A stretch of 5,221 bases of DNA from Hyphomicrobiales bacterium. GTDB lineage: Bacteria; Pseudomonadota; Alphaproteobacteria; Rhizobiales; Kaistiaceae. Each line of letters opens with the position of its first letter. Within the stretch, counting starts at the first letter, position 1. The translations under genes were made by a program, and so were the position numbers. The notes below the pieces were generated by a model. The model searched no databases. It was not told the DNA's origin and saw only the letters and a list, made by a program, of their open reading frames with translations. Of this stretch, positions 1-5,221 are shown one piece after another. The stretch covers positions 1-5,221 of the forward strand of contig JAFKJZ010000610.1 in assembly GCA_017305815.1 (NCBI GenBank). The letters run 5' to 3'.

Positions 1-270
1 GAGACGCTCGCGCATCTCCTTGCCGGTCTTGAAGAACGGCACGTATTTCTCGGTGACCTCGACCTTCGAGCCGGTGCGCGGGTTGCGGCCCTGTCGCGCC
101 GGCCGGTTCTTCACCGAAAAGGCCCCGAAACCGCGGAGTTCGACCCGGTCGCCCCGGGCCAGCGCATCGATGATCTCGTCGAGGATCGAATTGACGATGT
201 GCTCCACATCCCGCTGGTAGAGATGCGGATTCTGTTCGGCGATCTTCTGCACCAGTTCGGACTTGATCAC
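1..270 (-). CDS. ihfB: Integration host factor subunit beta (3' end cut by window edge)
   Basis: The 90 visible codons encode a HU/IHF-family DNA-bending protein that is nearly complete (family length about 94-100 aa); only a few C-terminal residues are missing. It begins with [17 protein letters not shown], the typical IhfB N terminus, and contains [14 protein letters not shown] in the body. The beta-arm motif GRNPRTG lies at residues 61-67, with the proline (P64) that in this family intercalates into [17 protein letters not shown] near the end is typical of alphaproteobacterial IhfB. IHF is an alpha/beta heterodimer that bends nucleoid DNA at specific sites in recombination, replication and transcription. 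The start is GTG at 268-270; its GTGA overlaps the TGA of the native sppA frame by 4 bp, so the two genes are probably translationally coupled. A weak G-rich binding site lies at 278-282. The position downstream of sppA is the usual one in Hyphomicrobiales. Confidence 0.93.
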   Translation of the reverse strand, partial: MIKSELVQKIAEQNPHLYQRDVEHIVNSILDEIIDALARGDRVELRGFGAFSVKNRPARQGRNPRTGSKVEVTEKYVPFFKTGKEMRERL

Positions 271-1203
271 CGCGGAGCCCCCGCAGCGTCGTTCAGACCC
301 GCCGGAGCCTGCCAAACGGATAGGAGACCGTCAAGCTGGAGTCTGGCGGGGATCAGGCCGGAAAGGCCGCTGCCGCGCAGCCAGTCCGGCGCGAAGCCGG
401 CCTCGCGCGCCAGCCAGGCGAAAGCGGCGCTGGCGAAGGAGAACGGGCTGGAGCTGCCTTCGGGCTCCCAGTCGATCACGTGCAGGCGCGCATCGACGCC
501 GCGCTTGGTTGTCAGCCAGCCGATCGCCGCCTCCTCGCCGCCGATCTCGTCGATCAGCCCGGCCTCGAGCGCCTGGTGGCCGGAATAGACGCGGCCATCC
601 GCAAGCGCGAGCGCCTTCGGCCGGTCGAGCTTGCGGCGCTCGGCGACGATGTCGACGAACCAGTTGTAGGTATCGCGGATCAGGCTGTCGATGACGGCGA
701 GCGACTCGGGCGAGGGCGGCGCGAAGGGGGAGGGCGCCGCCTTCAGCGGCGACGACTCCGATCGAGCCGGTGATCGAGCTGCGATAGGCGACGATGTGGT
801 CGGTGGCGATGGCGGTCATGTAGGCGGCCGAGGCGCCGACGGTGCGGATCGCGGCTACGGTCGGTTTCTCGGCGGCGAGCTTGCGGATGGCGTCATAGAG
901 CGCCTCGCCGCCGGCGGTGGCGCCGCCGCCTGAATTGATCGAGACGATCACGCCCTGCACGGCGTCGCTCTTCGCGATCTTGTCGATCAGGTCGAGCTGG
1001 TCCTGGTTTTCGGAGATGAAGCCGGAGATCGTCACCCGGGCGATGTGCGGGCGGGAGCGTCCGCCGATGCCGTCGGGACCGGCCGCCAGCAGGCCGCCGC
1101 CGACGATGGCGAGCGCCGCCGCCACGAAGGCGAGGATGCGCCAGGTGGTCAGTTTTCGCCGTAACCGTCGGCGATCCAGGATCTGATCCGCGTCCATGCT
1201 CAT
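267..1203 (-). pseudogene. sppA: Signal peptide peptidase SppA (S49), frameshifted by an internal deletion
   Basis: SppA is a membrane-anchored Ser/Lys protease of family S49 that degrades leftover signal peptides. The 5' part (1203 to about 762) encodes a short cytoplasmic N terminus, one membrane segment at about residues 22-41, and the S49 core: VIVSINSGGG, TAGGEALYDAIRKLA and TVGASAAYM with the likely catalytic Ser125, up to SSITGSIGV. After about 750-762 this frame turns into an Arg-rich sequence and stops at 331-333. The correct C-terminal half continues in another frame, from PLKAAPSPF (likely carrying the catalytic Lys) through RDTYNWFVDIVAERRKL and ALEAGLIDEIGGEEAAIGW to [12 protein letters not shown], ending at 267. 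Roughly 22-23 family codons (such as the usual LFQYP segment) are absent. The loss must be 3n+2 bases, so about 68 or 71. Start ATG 1203 is chosen because GGGAG lies 7 nt upstream. The break may be real or an assembly error. Confidence 0.88.
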
Positions 1204-1242
1204 CCATGCGCTCCCGGTCGATCTCGAAGACCCAGAACGGGT

Positions 1243-1271
1243 TACATGTTTTGCAATGCAGAATCAAACAA
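1243..1271 (-). promoter_or_regulatory. Weak candidate promoter for sppA-ihfB
   Basis: On the minus strand, TTGTTT (1266-1271) and CATGTA (1243-1248) are separated by 17 nt, about 40 nt upstream of the sppA start and downstream of the rpsA terminator. This local AT-rich patch is the only promoter-like site in the rpsA-sppA gap. The -10 match is poor, so this is tentative. A promoter is plausible because the terminator would otherwise reduce read-through from rpsA. Confidence 0.3.
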
Positions 1272-1324
1272 GTCCGTGCCAAGCGATTGTCGGCACAGGC
1301 GATTTCTGCATCGGCCCCAAACGA

Positions 1325-1351
1325 AAACGCCCCGGACGAGCCGGGGCGTTT
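1325..1351 (-). terminator. Intrinsic terminator of rpsA
   Basis: This is a perfect 11-bp inverted repeat (AAACGCCCCGG / CCGGGGCGTTT) around a 5-nt loop (1336-1340). It begins 24 nt past the rpsA stop codon. In the rpsA direction the stem is followed by a T-rich tail (TTTTCGTTT, including the stem end). The GC-rich stem plus T tract is a classic rho-independent terminator. The tail is not pure T, so some read-through into sppA is possible. Confidence 0.85.
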
Positions 1352-1375
1352 CCTTAGTTCGATGGGACGGGAAGA

Positions 1376-3076
1376 TTACTCTTCGCTGTCCTGGCGTGCC
1401 TTGAGGGCGGCGCCGAGGATGTCGCCGAGCGACGCACCCGAATCCGACGAGCCGTACTGGGCGACCGCTTCCTTCTCTTCGGCGATTTCCAGCGCCTTGA
1501 TCGAGACGGCGACCTTGCGGGCCTTCTTGTCGAAGTTGGTGATGCGGGCATCGACCTTCTCGCCGACGGCGAAGCGCTCCGGACGCTGCTCCGAACGATC
1601 GCGCGACAGGTCGGCGCGACGGATGAAGGAGGTCAGGTCGCTGTCGGCCAGACGAACTTCCAGGCCGCCTTCGGTCACTGCGGTGATCTCGCAGGTGACG
1701 ACAGCGCCCTTGCGCAGCTCGCCGGAAGCCTCGACGAACGGATCGCCGCCGACCTGCTTGATGCCGAGCGAGATGCGCTCCTTGTCGATGTCGACGTCGA
1801 GCACCTGCGCCTTGACCATGTCGCCGCGGTTGTACTCGTCGATGACCTGCTCGCCCGGACGGTTCCAGTCGAGATCCGACAGGTGGACCATGCCGTCGAC
1901 GTCGCCGTCGAGGCCGATGAACAGGCCGAACTCGGTCTTGTTCTTGACTTCGCCTTCGACGATCGAGCCGATCGGGTACTTCTCGGAGAAGCTCTCCCAC
2001 GGGTTCGACAGTGTCTGCTTCAGGCCGAGCGAGATACGGCGCTTGACCGGATCGACCTCGAGGATCATCACCTCAACCTCCTGCGAGGTGGAGACGATCT
2101 TGCCCGGATGGACGTTCTTCTTCGTCCAGGACATCTCGGAGACGTGGATCAGGCCTTCGATGCCCGGCTCCAGCTCGACGAACGCACCGTAGTCGGTGAT
2201 GTTCGTGACGCGGCCCGAGAACTTGGCCTGAACCGGGTACTTGGCCTCGATGCCAGACCACGGATCGGCCTCGAGCTGCTTCATGCCGAGCGAGATGCGG
2301 TGCGTCTCGTGGTTGACGCGGATGATCTGCACGCGGACGGTCTGGCCGATCGAGAGCACCTCGGTCGGGTGGTTGATGCGGCGCCACGCGATGTCGGTGA
2401 CGTGCAGCAGGCCATCGATGCCGCCGAGGTCAACGAACGCACCGTAATCGGTGATGTTCTTGACGACGCCCTCGATGATCTGACCCTCTTCCAGGCTCTG
2501 GACGAGCTCGGAGCGCTGCTCGGCGCGGGTCTCTTCCAGGACGGTACGGCGCGAGACGACGATGTTGCCGCGGCGCTTGTCCATCTTGAGGATCTGGAAG
2601 GGCTGCGGCGTGTGCATCAGCGGGCCGACGTCGCGCACCGGGCGGATGTCGACCTGCGAGCGCGGCAGGAAGGCGACGGCGCCGTCCAGGTCGACGGTGA
2701 AGCCGCCCTTGACCTGGTTGAAGATGACGCCCGTGACCTTCTCGTTCTTGTTGAACTGCTCCTCGAGACGGATCCAGCTCTCCTCGCGGCGCGCCTTGTC
2801 GCGCGAGAGAACGGCTTCGCCGAGAGCATTTTCGACGCGCTCGAGATAGACCTCGACCACATCGCCGACCTTGAGCGCGTTCTCGCGGCCCGGGCCGTTG
2901 AATTCCTTGAGGGCCACGCGGCCTTCGGTCTTCAGACCGACGTCGATGACGGCGAGGTCCTTCTCGATGGCGACGATCATACCCTTGACGACGCTGCCCT
3001 CGAAGAGGTCTTCATTCTGGAAGGATTCCTCGAGAAGCGCGGCAAAATCTTCCCGGGACGGATTGGTTACAGCCAT
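1376..3076 (-). CDS. rpsA: 30S ribosomal protein S1
   Basis: This complete 566-aa ribosomal protein S1 is close to the usual proteobacterial length of about 557-570 aa. Six S1 (OB-fold RNA-binding) domains can be placed at roughly residues 27-93, 111-178, 198-266, 283-353, 370-440 and 457-527. Domains 3 and 4 carry the hallmark ITDYGAFV, each followed by GLLHVTD or GLIHVSE; domain 5 has TEFGLFIGL and MVHLSDL. S1 binds the 30S subunit through its N-terminal domains and unfolds and docks mRNA through domains 3-6. The start is placed at ATG 3076 (MAVTNPSREDF) because AGGAG lies 5 nt upstream and family members start there. A nine-codon in-frame extension to 3103 would cover that binding site. 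The gene sits between cmk remains and sppA, the standard alphaproteobacterial order, with its own promoter and terminator. The reading frame shows no damage. Confidence 0.97.
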   Translation of the reverse strand: MAVTNPSREDFAALLEESFQNEDLFEGSVVKGMIVAIEKDLAVIDVGLKTEGRVALKEFNGPGRENALKVGDVVEVYLERVENALGEAVLSRDKARREESWIRLEEQFNKNEKVTGVIFNQVKGGFTVDLDGAVAFLPRSQVDIRPVRDVGPLMHTPQPFQILKMDKRRGNIVVSRRTVLEETRAEQRSELVQSLEEGQIIEGVVKNITDYGAFVDLGGIDGLLHVTDIAWRRINHPTEVLSIGQTVRVQIIRVNHETHRISLGMKQLEADPWSGIEAKYPVQAKFSGRVTNITDYGAFVELEPGIEGLIHVSEMSWTKKNVHPGKIVSTSQEVEVMILEVDPVKRRISLGLKQTLSNPWESFSEKYPIGSIVEGEVKNKTEFGLFIGLDGDVDGMVHLSDLDWNRPGEQVIDEYNRGDMVKAQVLDVDIDKERISLGIKQVGGDPFVEASGELRKGAVVTCEITAVTEGGLEVRLADSDLTSFIRRADLSRDRSEQRPERFAVGEKVDARITNFDKKARKVAVSIKALEIAEEKEAVAQYGSSDSGASLGDILGAALKARQDSEE

Positions 3077-3102
3077 GAAAACTCCTGGTGCCATTGCTGG
3101 CA
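3077..3102 (-). promoter_or_regulatory. rpsA ribosome binding site with adjacent small hairpin
   Basis: AGGAG at 3082-3086 is a strong Shine-Dalgarno sequence 5 nt before the rpsA ATG and decides the start. Immediately upstream, 3089-3102 reads TGCCA-GCAA-TGGCA, a 5-bp stem closed by GCAA, a GNRA-type tetraloop. The stem ends 2 nt before the CCAGGAG stretch. S1 is known in enterobacteria to repress its own translation by binding structured leader RNA. Whether this hairpin serves that role here is inference. Confidence 0.55.
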
Positions 3103-3284
3103 TGCGTCGGCGGTTCGTGTTGCGAAAACCCGGATCGCGTTCCTGCCCACGACGGAAATCGGGGCTCCCGCATTGGGGCGGACCGACGCTTCCGGACCGC
3201 GATTCGGGTGCTTATCGATGCGCTCGGAACGCCGAAACGGCCTCGGATGGCCATTTCCGACGCCCTGAACGCAAAGATCTGGGC

Positions 3285-3313
3285 TCTATATAGGGTCGAT
3301 CTCGCAGCGGCAA
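3285..3313 (-). promoter_or_regulatory. Candidate rpsA promoter
   Basis: On the minus strand, TTGCCG (3308-3313) and TATAGA (3285-3290) are separated by 17 nt, within the sequence CCTATATAGAGCC. This resembles housekeeping sigma-70 promoters of Hyphomicrobiales. It lies about 50 nt downstream of the cmk stop and would start transcription near 3278, giving an rpsA leader of about 200 nt. The leader (about 3077-3278) contains no convincing ORF. The spacing and the TATA-rich -10 in an otherwise GC-rich region make this a good candidate; the -35 match is only moderate. Confidence 0.6.
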
Positions 3314-3326
3314 GGCCAAATTGGCC
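3314..3326. repeat. Palindrome next to the rpsA promoter
   Basis: GGCCAA-A-TTGGCC is an inverted repeat with 6-bp arms abutting the -35 element of the candidate rpsA promoter. A related half-site (GGCCAA on the minus strand) recurs about 15 nt further upstream, near 3338-3343. It could be an operator or an upstream element, or a chance palindrome. No regulator is implied by the neighbours. Confidence 0.3.
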
Positions 3327-3360
3327 GATTTCTGCGCCTTTGGCCGGTGCCGAGGTTCAA

Positions 3361-3558
3361 TCAGTCGTGTCCGGCCTCGACGATCGCCACCGCGGCCGCG
3401 AAGGCGGCCTCGGCGTCGAGCGCCGTGGTGTCGAGCCGCACGGCGTCGTCGGCCTGGCGCAGCGGCGCGGCCGAGCGGTGCGAATCGCGCTCGTCGCGCT
3501 CCAGGATCTCGGCCAGGATCCGCTCATAGGGCACGTTGCGGCCCTTGGCGTTCAGCTC
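3361..3558 (-). pseudogene. cmk: Cytidylate kinase, C-terminal part only
   Basis: Cmk phosphorylates CMP and dCMP with ATP. Residues about 255-319 of the chimeric ORF match the Cmk C terminus: ELNAKGRNVPYERILAEI, then ERDERDSHRSAAPL (274-287), then ADDAVRLDTTALDAEAAF and a short tail to TGA 3361. The R-D-x-R-D-x-x-R pattern contains the counterparts of E. coli Arg181, Asp185 and Arg188, which contact CMP (here R275, D279, R282). The first two thirds of the enzyme, including the glycine-rich ATP loop, are missing. Position supports the identity strongly, since cmk directly precedes rpsA in most proteobacteria. The remaining stub would not be active. Because cmk is important for growth in many bacteria, the intact gene probably exists in the source genome. 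Confidence 0.87.
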
Positions 3559-4320
3559 GCCCTGAAGCTCCGCCATGAGCTCGGCAAAGTCCTCCCAGTG
3601 CGAGATGTGAGGCAGTTGCCGGGCGTAGAGATCGCGCATCCTCGGCCAGTCCACTCCGTGCATGCCGGCGTCGTAGAACTTCGCCTCGACGAAGCGCCAC
3701 TGGTGGTCGAAGAGGTAGGCCATCTCGGCACGGGCGTCGCGTGGGCCGGTGGTATCAAAGGGAATGGCGTGCATGGCGCCGGTTGCGAGGTCATAGGCCT
3801 CGAGCTCCGGCGTCACGCCGAGCTCACGCAGCGTCGCGGCGAATTCGCGCAGCGTGCTCAGGGTGTTCACGAAGGTGCCGTCGCCGGAGGTCTCGAGCAC
3901 GGCGCGCTCCCAGTCGGAGCCGACCTCGGGCCAGCGCTCCCGGTTCGGGAAGCCCTCGTAGTTCATCGTCCCGAGGTTGAAGGTGGCGATCTCCGGCCGC
4001 ACCCGCCGCACCCCGGCGAGCCGTTCCTCGACGCTCATCCCCGGCGCGCCGCCGGTCGAGACGTTCACGACGACGTCGCTGCGCTCGCGGATCCCGTCCA
4101 CGATCCGCGCGAAGAGGTCCGGGTCGGCGCTCGGCCGGCCGTCGTCGTCGCGGGCGTGGACGTGGACGCAGGTCGCCCCCGCCGCCGCCGCCGCGACCGC
4201 CTCGGCGACGATCGCCTCCGCCCCACACGGGATGTAGGGACTCTGGCTCGGCAGCACGTCGCCGCCGGTGATGGCAGCGGTGAGCACCGACGCCTCGTAT
4301 TTGTCGCGCAAGGGGGTCAC
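3361..4320 (-). CDS. Chimeric 319-codon ORF: BKACE N-part + S41 peptidase fragment + Cmk C-part
   Basis: The frame is open from GTG 4320 to TGA 3361 but joins three unrelated families in order. Residues 1-177 are a DUF849/BKACE N-terminal half, about 176-258 a tricorn-like S41 peptidase segment, and about 255-319 the C terminus of cytidylate kinase. None of the three domains is complete and none would be active: the BKACE part lacks its C-terminal half, the peptidase part has no catalytic core, and the kinase part has no P-loop. An automatic annotation as a 3-keto-5-aminohexanoate cleavage protein would mislead. The start GTG is supported by GAAGGAG (4330-4336) 9 nt upstream and a 4-bp GTGA overlap with the preceding ORF. 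A functional fusion is unlikely; assembly chimerism is my preferred reading. Each part is described in its own entry. Confidence 0.85.
   Translation of the reverse strand: MTPLRDKYEASVLTAAITGGDVLPSQSPYIPCGAEAIVAEAVAAAAAGATCVHVHARDDDGRPSADPDLFARIVDGIRERSDVVVNVSTGGAPGMSVEERLAGVRRVRPEIATFNLGTMNYEGFPNRERWPEVGSDWERAVLETSGDGTFVNTLSTLREFAATLRELGVTPELEAYDLATGAMHAIPFDTTGPRDARAEMAYLFDHQWRFVEAKFYDAGMHGVDWPRMRDLYARQLPHISHWEDFAELMAELQGELNAKGRNVPYERILAEILERDERDSHRSAAPLRQADDAVRLDTTALDAEAAFAAAVAIVEAGHD
3547..3797 (-). pseudogene. Fragment of a tricorn-like S41 peptidase
   Basis: Residues about 176-258 of the chimeric ORF resemble the segment that joins the beta-propeller region to the helical start of the catalytic part in tricorn-like S41 proteases. 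DLATG...IPF at 177-188 resembles the end of the propeller region. It is followed by AEMAYLFDHQWRFVEAKFYD (198-217), MHGVDWPRM (220-228), LPHISHWEDFAELMAEL (236-252) and GELN. Family members normally continue with a Ser-His pair (as in GELNASHTG), thought to be part of the catalytic machinery; here the sequence leaves the family exactly before it. PDZ and nucleophile regions are absent. The piece is about 250 bp, has no start or stop of its own, and has no reason to lie between BKACE and cmk. Identification is by recalled family motifs, not a search. Confidence 0.72.
3790..4320 (-). pseudogene. BKACE (DUF849) beta-keto acid cleavage enzyme, N-terminal part only
   Basis: BKACE enzymes condense a beta-keto acid with acetyl-CoA to give acetoacetate and a new CoA ester, using a metal-bound TIM barrel. 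Family features seen: LTAAITGGDVLPSQSPYIP near the N terminus, VHVHARDDDGRPS at residues 52-64 with the two metal-binding histidines (H53, H55), VVVNVSTGG at 83-91, MSVEERL at 95-101, PEIATFNLGTMNY at 109-121, and GVTPELEAYD at 168-177. The match then stops. The family's second half, including the late metal-ligand glutamate (Glu230 in the characterised Kce enzyme, as I recall), is absent; full-length members have roughly 270-310 residues. The substrate cannot be told. It follows an FAD oxidase and an unknown small ORF in a coupled operon, suggesting a catabolic role in the source genome. Confidence 0.85.
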
Positions 4321-4613
4321 TCGGGTTCACTCCTTCGGTAGTCGCTCTCGATCTCGCTCTCCTCGCCCGCCAGCACCACCGAGTCGGCGAACTGGGAGTG
4401 GACGTCGCCGATGTGGTCGTGGCGCGCGCCGACGATCCGGGCGGTGTCCCAGGCCGGCATCCGCTGCTGGCGGAAGTGCTCCTCCATCAGCTCCGGGTCG
4501 ACCTCGAAGACGCCCTCGAAGCGCTGGATCACCACCGGGCTGACGCGCCGCGGCGGCGGGATCGGTTCGGGGTTGGTGAAGCGGCCGGGACGGGAGGGGA
4601 AGTCGGGCGCCAT
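4317..4613 (-). CDS. Hypothetical 98-aa protein in oxidase/BKACE operon
   Basis: I do not recognise this family. The protein has 98 residues, a proline- and arginine-rich N terminus (PSRPGRF, then PIPPPRR, within the first 23 residues), a middle part VVIQRFEGVFEVDPELMEEHF, and a polar, acidic C terminus (GEESEIESDYRRSEPE). There is no signal peptide, membrane segment or obvious metal motif; two histidines occur close together in GARHDHIGDVHSQF. That it is a real gene is supported by a strong binding site (GGAGGAGGG at 4619-4627, 5 nt from ATG 4613), a 1-nt gap after the FAD oxidase stop, and a 4-bp overlap with the BKACE start. It could be a small partner subunit of the upstream oxidase or an accessory protein of the pathway; both are guesses. 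Confidence 0.7.
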   Translation of the reverse strand: MAPDFPSRPGRFTNPEPIPPPRRVSPVVIQRFEGVFEVDPELMEEHFRQQRMPAWDTARIVGARHDHIGDVHSQFADSVVLAGEESEIESDYRRSEPE

Positions 4614-4614
4614 C

Positions 4615-5221
4615 TCAACCCTCCTCCCCGTCGAGGTAGGCCTCGTCGAGCATCATCTTGCCCGGGTTCATGATGTTCTCCGGGTCGACCAGGCGCTTGA
4701 TCTTCTTCATCAGCGCCCACTGCTCGGGGCCGATCTCGGTCGGGATCAGCTCGCGGTCGCCGGCCCGCGTCGCGCCGTGGGCGGCGGAGATCGTGCCGCC
4801 GTGTTCGATCGCCACTTCGGCGACCTCGCGCTTGAAGCCGACGAAGGCGTTCCAGCCCTCGTCGTCGAGCGGCTGCTCCCACATGCCCATGTCGATCTCC
4901 ATCAGCGCGTCGCCCCAGGTGGAGCGGCTGTTGCAGTAGCTGATGATTCCCCAGTTGTCGAAGATGTCGTACTTCTCGACGTAGCGGTTCGCGATCTCGT
5001 GCCACTTCTTGCGGATCGCGGGTAGCTGGTTGAACGGTGCGGCGGAGTCCTCGCAGTGCCAGGTCATCGGCACCACCTGCCCGTCCTTGGTCCGCCCGTG
5101 CAGCGGGTTGGCGTAGCGGTCGAAGCGGCAGGCCCAGTCGCCGGCGGAGATCTCGTCGCCGATGAACTTGCCGCCGAAGCTGCGGGCGATCTCCATCACC
5201 CGCTTGCTCGCCGGTTCGACC
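4615..5221 (-). CDS. FAD-linked oxidase of the VAO/PCMH type, C-terminal part (5' end off window)
   Basis: The frame is open to the right edge and ends at TGA 4615-4617, giving about 202 C-terminal residues. The closing segment HGGTISAAHGATRAGD, then ALMKKIKRLVDPENIMNPGK, is the signature of the C terminus of FAD-binding oxidases related to glycolate oxidase GlcD, D-lactate dehydrogenase, 4-cresol dehydrogenase/vanillyl-alcohol oxidase and alkyl-DHAP synthase. The N-terminal FAD-binding domain would lie outside the window. The histidine in ISAAHG corresponds to a conserved family position. Aromatic-rich stretches (WACRFDRYANPLHG, FDNWGIISYCNSRSTWGD) suggest a substrate cap domain but do not identify the substrate. 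It is followed after 1 nt by the 98-aa ORF and then BKACE, so the three likely formed one operon oxidising a hydroxy acid or alcohol before keto-acid cleavage (inference). The internal GTG/ATG near 5199 is not the true start. Confidence 0.82.
   Translation of the reverse strand, partial: VEPASKRVMEIARSFGGKFIGDEISAGDWACRFDRYANPLHGRTKDGQVVPMTWHCEDSAAPFNQLPAIRKKWHEIANRYVEKYDIFDNWGIISYCNSRSTWGDALMEIDMGMWEQPLDDEGWNAFVGFKREVAEVAIEHGGTISAAHGATRAGDRELIPTEIGPEQWALMKKIKRLVDPENIMNPGKMMLDEAYLDGEEG

Noticed and set aside
331..750. Arg-rich C-terminal tail of the frameshifted sppA frame as a real domain
   Set aside because: The same bases read in another frame give a clear SppA C-terminal half, so the Arg-rich tail is frameshift product.
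1206..2192. 328-aa Ser/Arg-rich open frame on the plus strand
   Set aside because: It crosses the rpsA terminator and the rpsA coding sequence in antisense, with serine- and arginine-rich sequence typical of a shadow frame.
3077..3103. rpsA start nine codons upstream at 3103
   Set aside because: It would place the strong AGGAG inside the coding sequence and add residues (MPAMAPGVF) not typical of S1; ATG 3076 has ideal spacing.
1883..3268. 461-aa open frame on the plus strand opposite rpsA
   Set aside because: It is antisense to the well-conserved rpsA coding sequence, rich in D, L, V and A as expected from the complement of high-GC codons, and shows no domain or convincing start site.
3361..4320. 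A novel BKACE-peptidase-kinase fusion enzyme
   Set aside because: No part has a complete domain or full active site, the Cmk part sits exactly where native cmk should end before rpsA, and both junctions lie in short shared motifs. A truncated chimera explains this better than a functional fusion.
3088..4341. 417-aa open frame on the plus strand opposite the chimeric ORF
   Set aside because: It spans the rpsA leader and three unrelated gene fragments in antisense and is low-complexity in R, G, V and H. It is a by-product of high GC.
1..5221. Mobile elements, CRISPR arrays, tRNA or rRNA genes
   Set aside because: I found no transposase or integrase coding sequence, no regularly spaced direct repeats, and no stretch resembling a tRNA or rRNA.

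Overview
All genes in this window read on the minus strand. The left two thirds (about 1-3550) look like the chromosome of a high-GC alphaproteobacterium, most likely Hyphomicrobiales (Rhizobiales). They carry the conserved block cmk - rpsA - sppA - ihfB in its usual order, with protein sequences typical of that group. The right third (about 3800-5221) looks like an unrelated catabolic operon: an FAD-linked oxidase, a 98-residue protein I do not recognise, and a beta-keto acid cleavage enzyme (BKACE, DUF849). These three are tightly packed by a 1-nt gap and a 4-bp overlap.

Layout, in transcription order from right to left: the 3' part of a VAO/PCMH-type FAD oxidase gene (4615-5221, cut by the window edge); an unknown 98-aa ORF (4317-4613); a 319-codon ORF (3361-4320); a 284-bp intergenic region with a good promoter, a leader of about 200 nt and a small hairpin against the ribosome binding site; rpsA, complete, with six S1 domains (1376-3076); an intrinsic terminator (1325-1351); sppA, broken by an out-of-frame deletion (267-1203); and ihfB, cut by the left edge (1-270), overlapping the sppA end by 4 bp.

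The main result is that the 319-codon ORF is not one protein. Residues 1 to about 177 are the N-terminal half of a BKACE enzyme. Residues about 176-258 match the helical segment ahead of the catalytic core in tricorn-like S41 peptidases. Residues about 255-319 are the C-terminal end of cytidylate kinase (Cmk), exactly where cmk is expected in front of rpsA. The three pieces join in frame at short stretches that both neighbouring families could share (encoding about AYDL and ELNA). The result is a truncated BKACE lacking its C-terminal half, a non-catalytic peptidase fragment, and a cmk lacking its ATP-binding half. The simplest explanation is a chimeric assembly, for example of a metagenome. 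A real rearrangement is possible but needs read evidence.

sppA also carries a deletion, estimated from family spacing at about 68-71 bases, lying between the two catalytic residues. Together with the chimera this lowers trust in the base-level and structural accuracy of this contig. I see no mobile element, CRISPR array, tRNA, rRNA, or convincing new biological system here. The unknown 98-aa protein in the oxidase/BKACE operon and the rpsA leader hairpin are the items closest to new biology.
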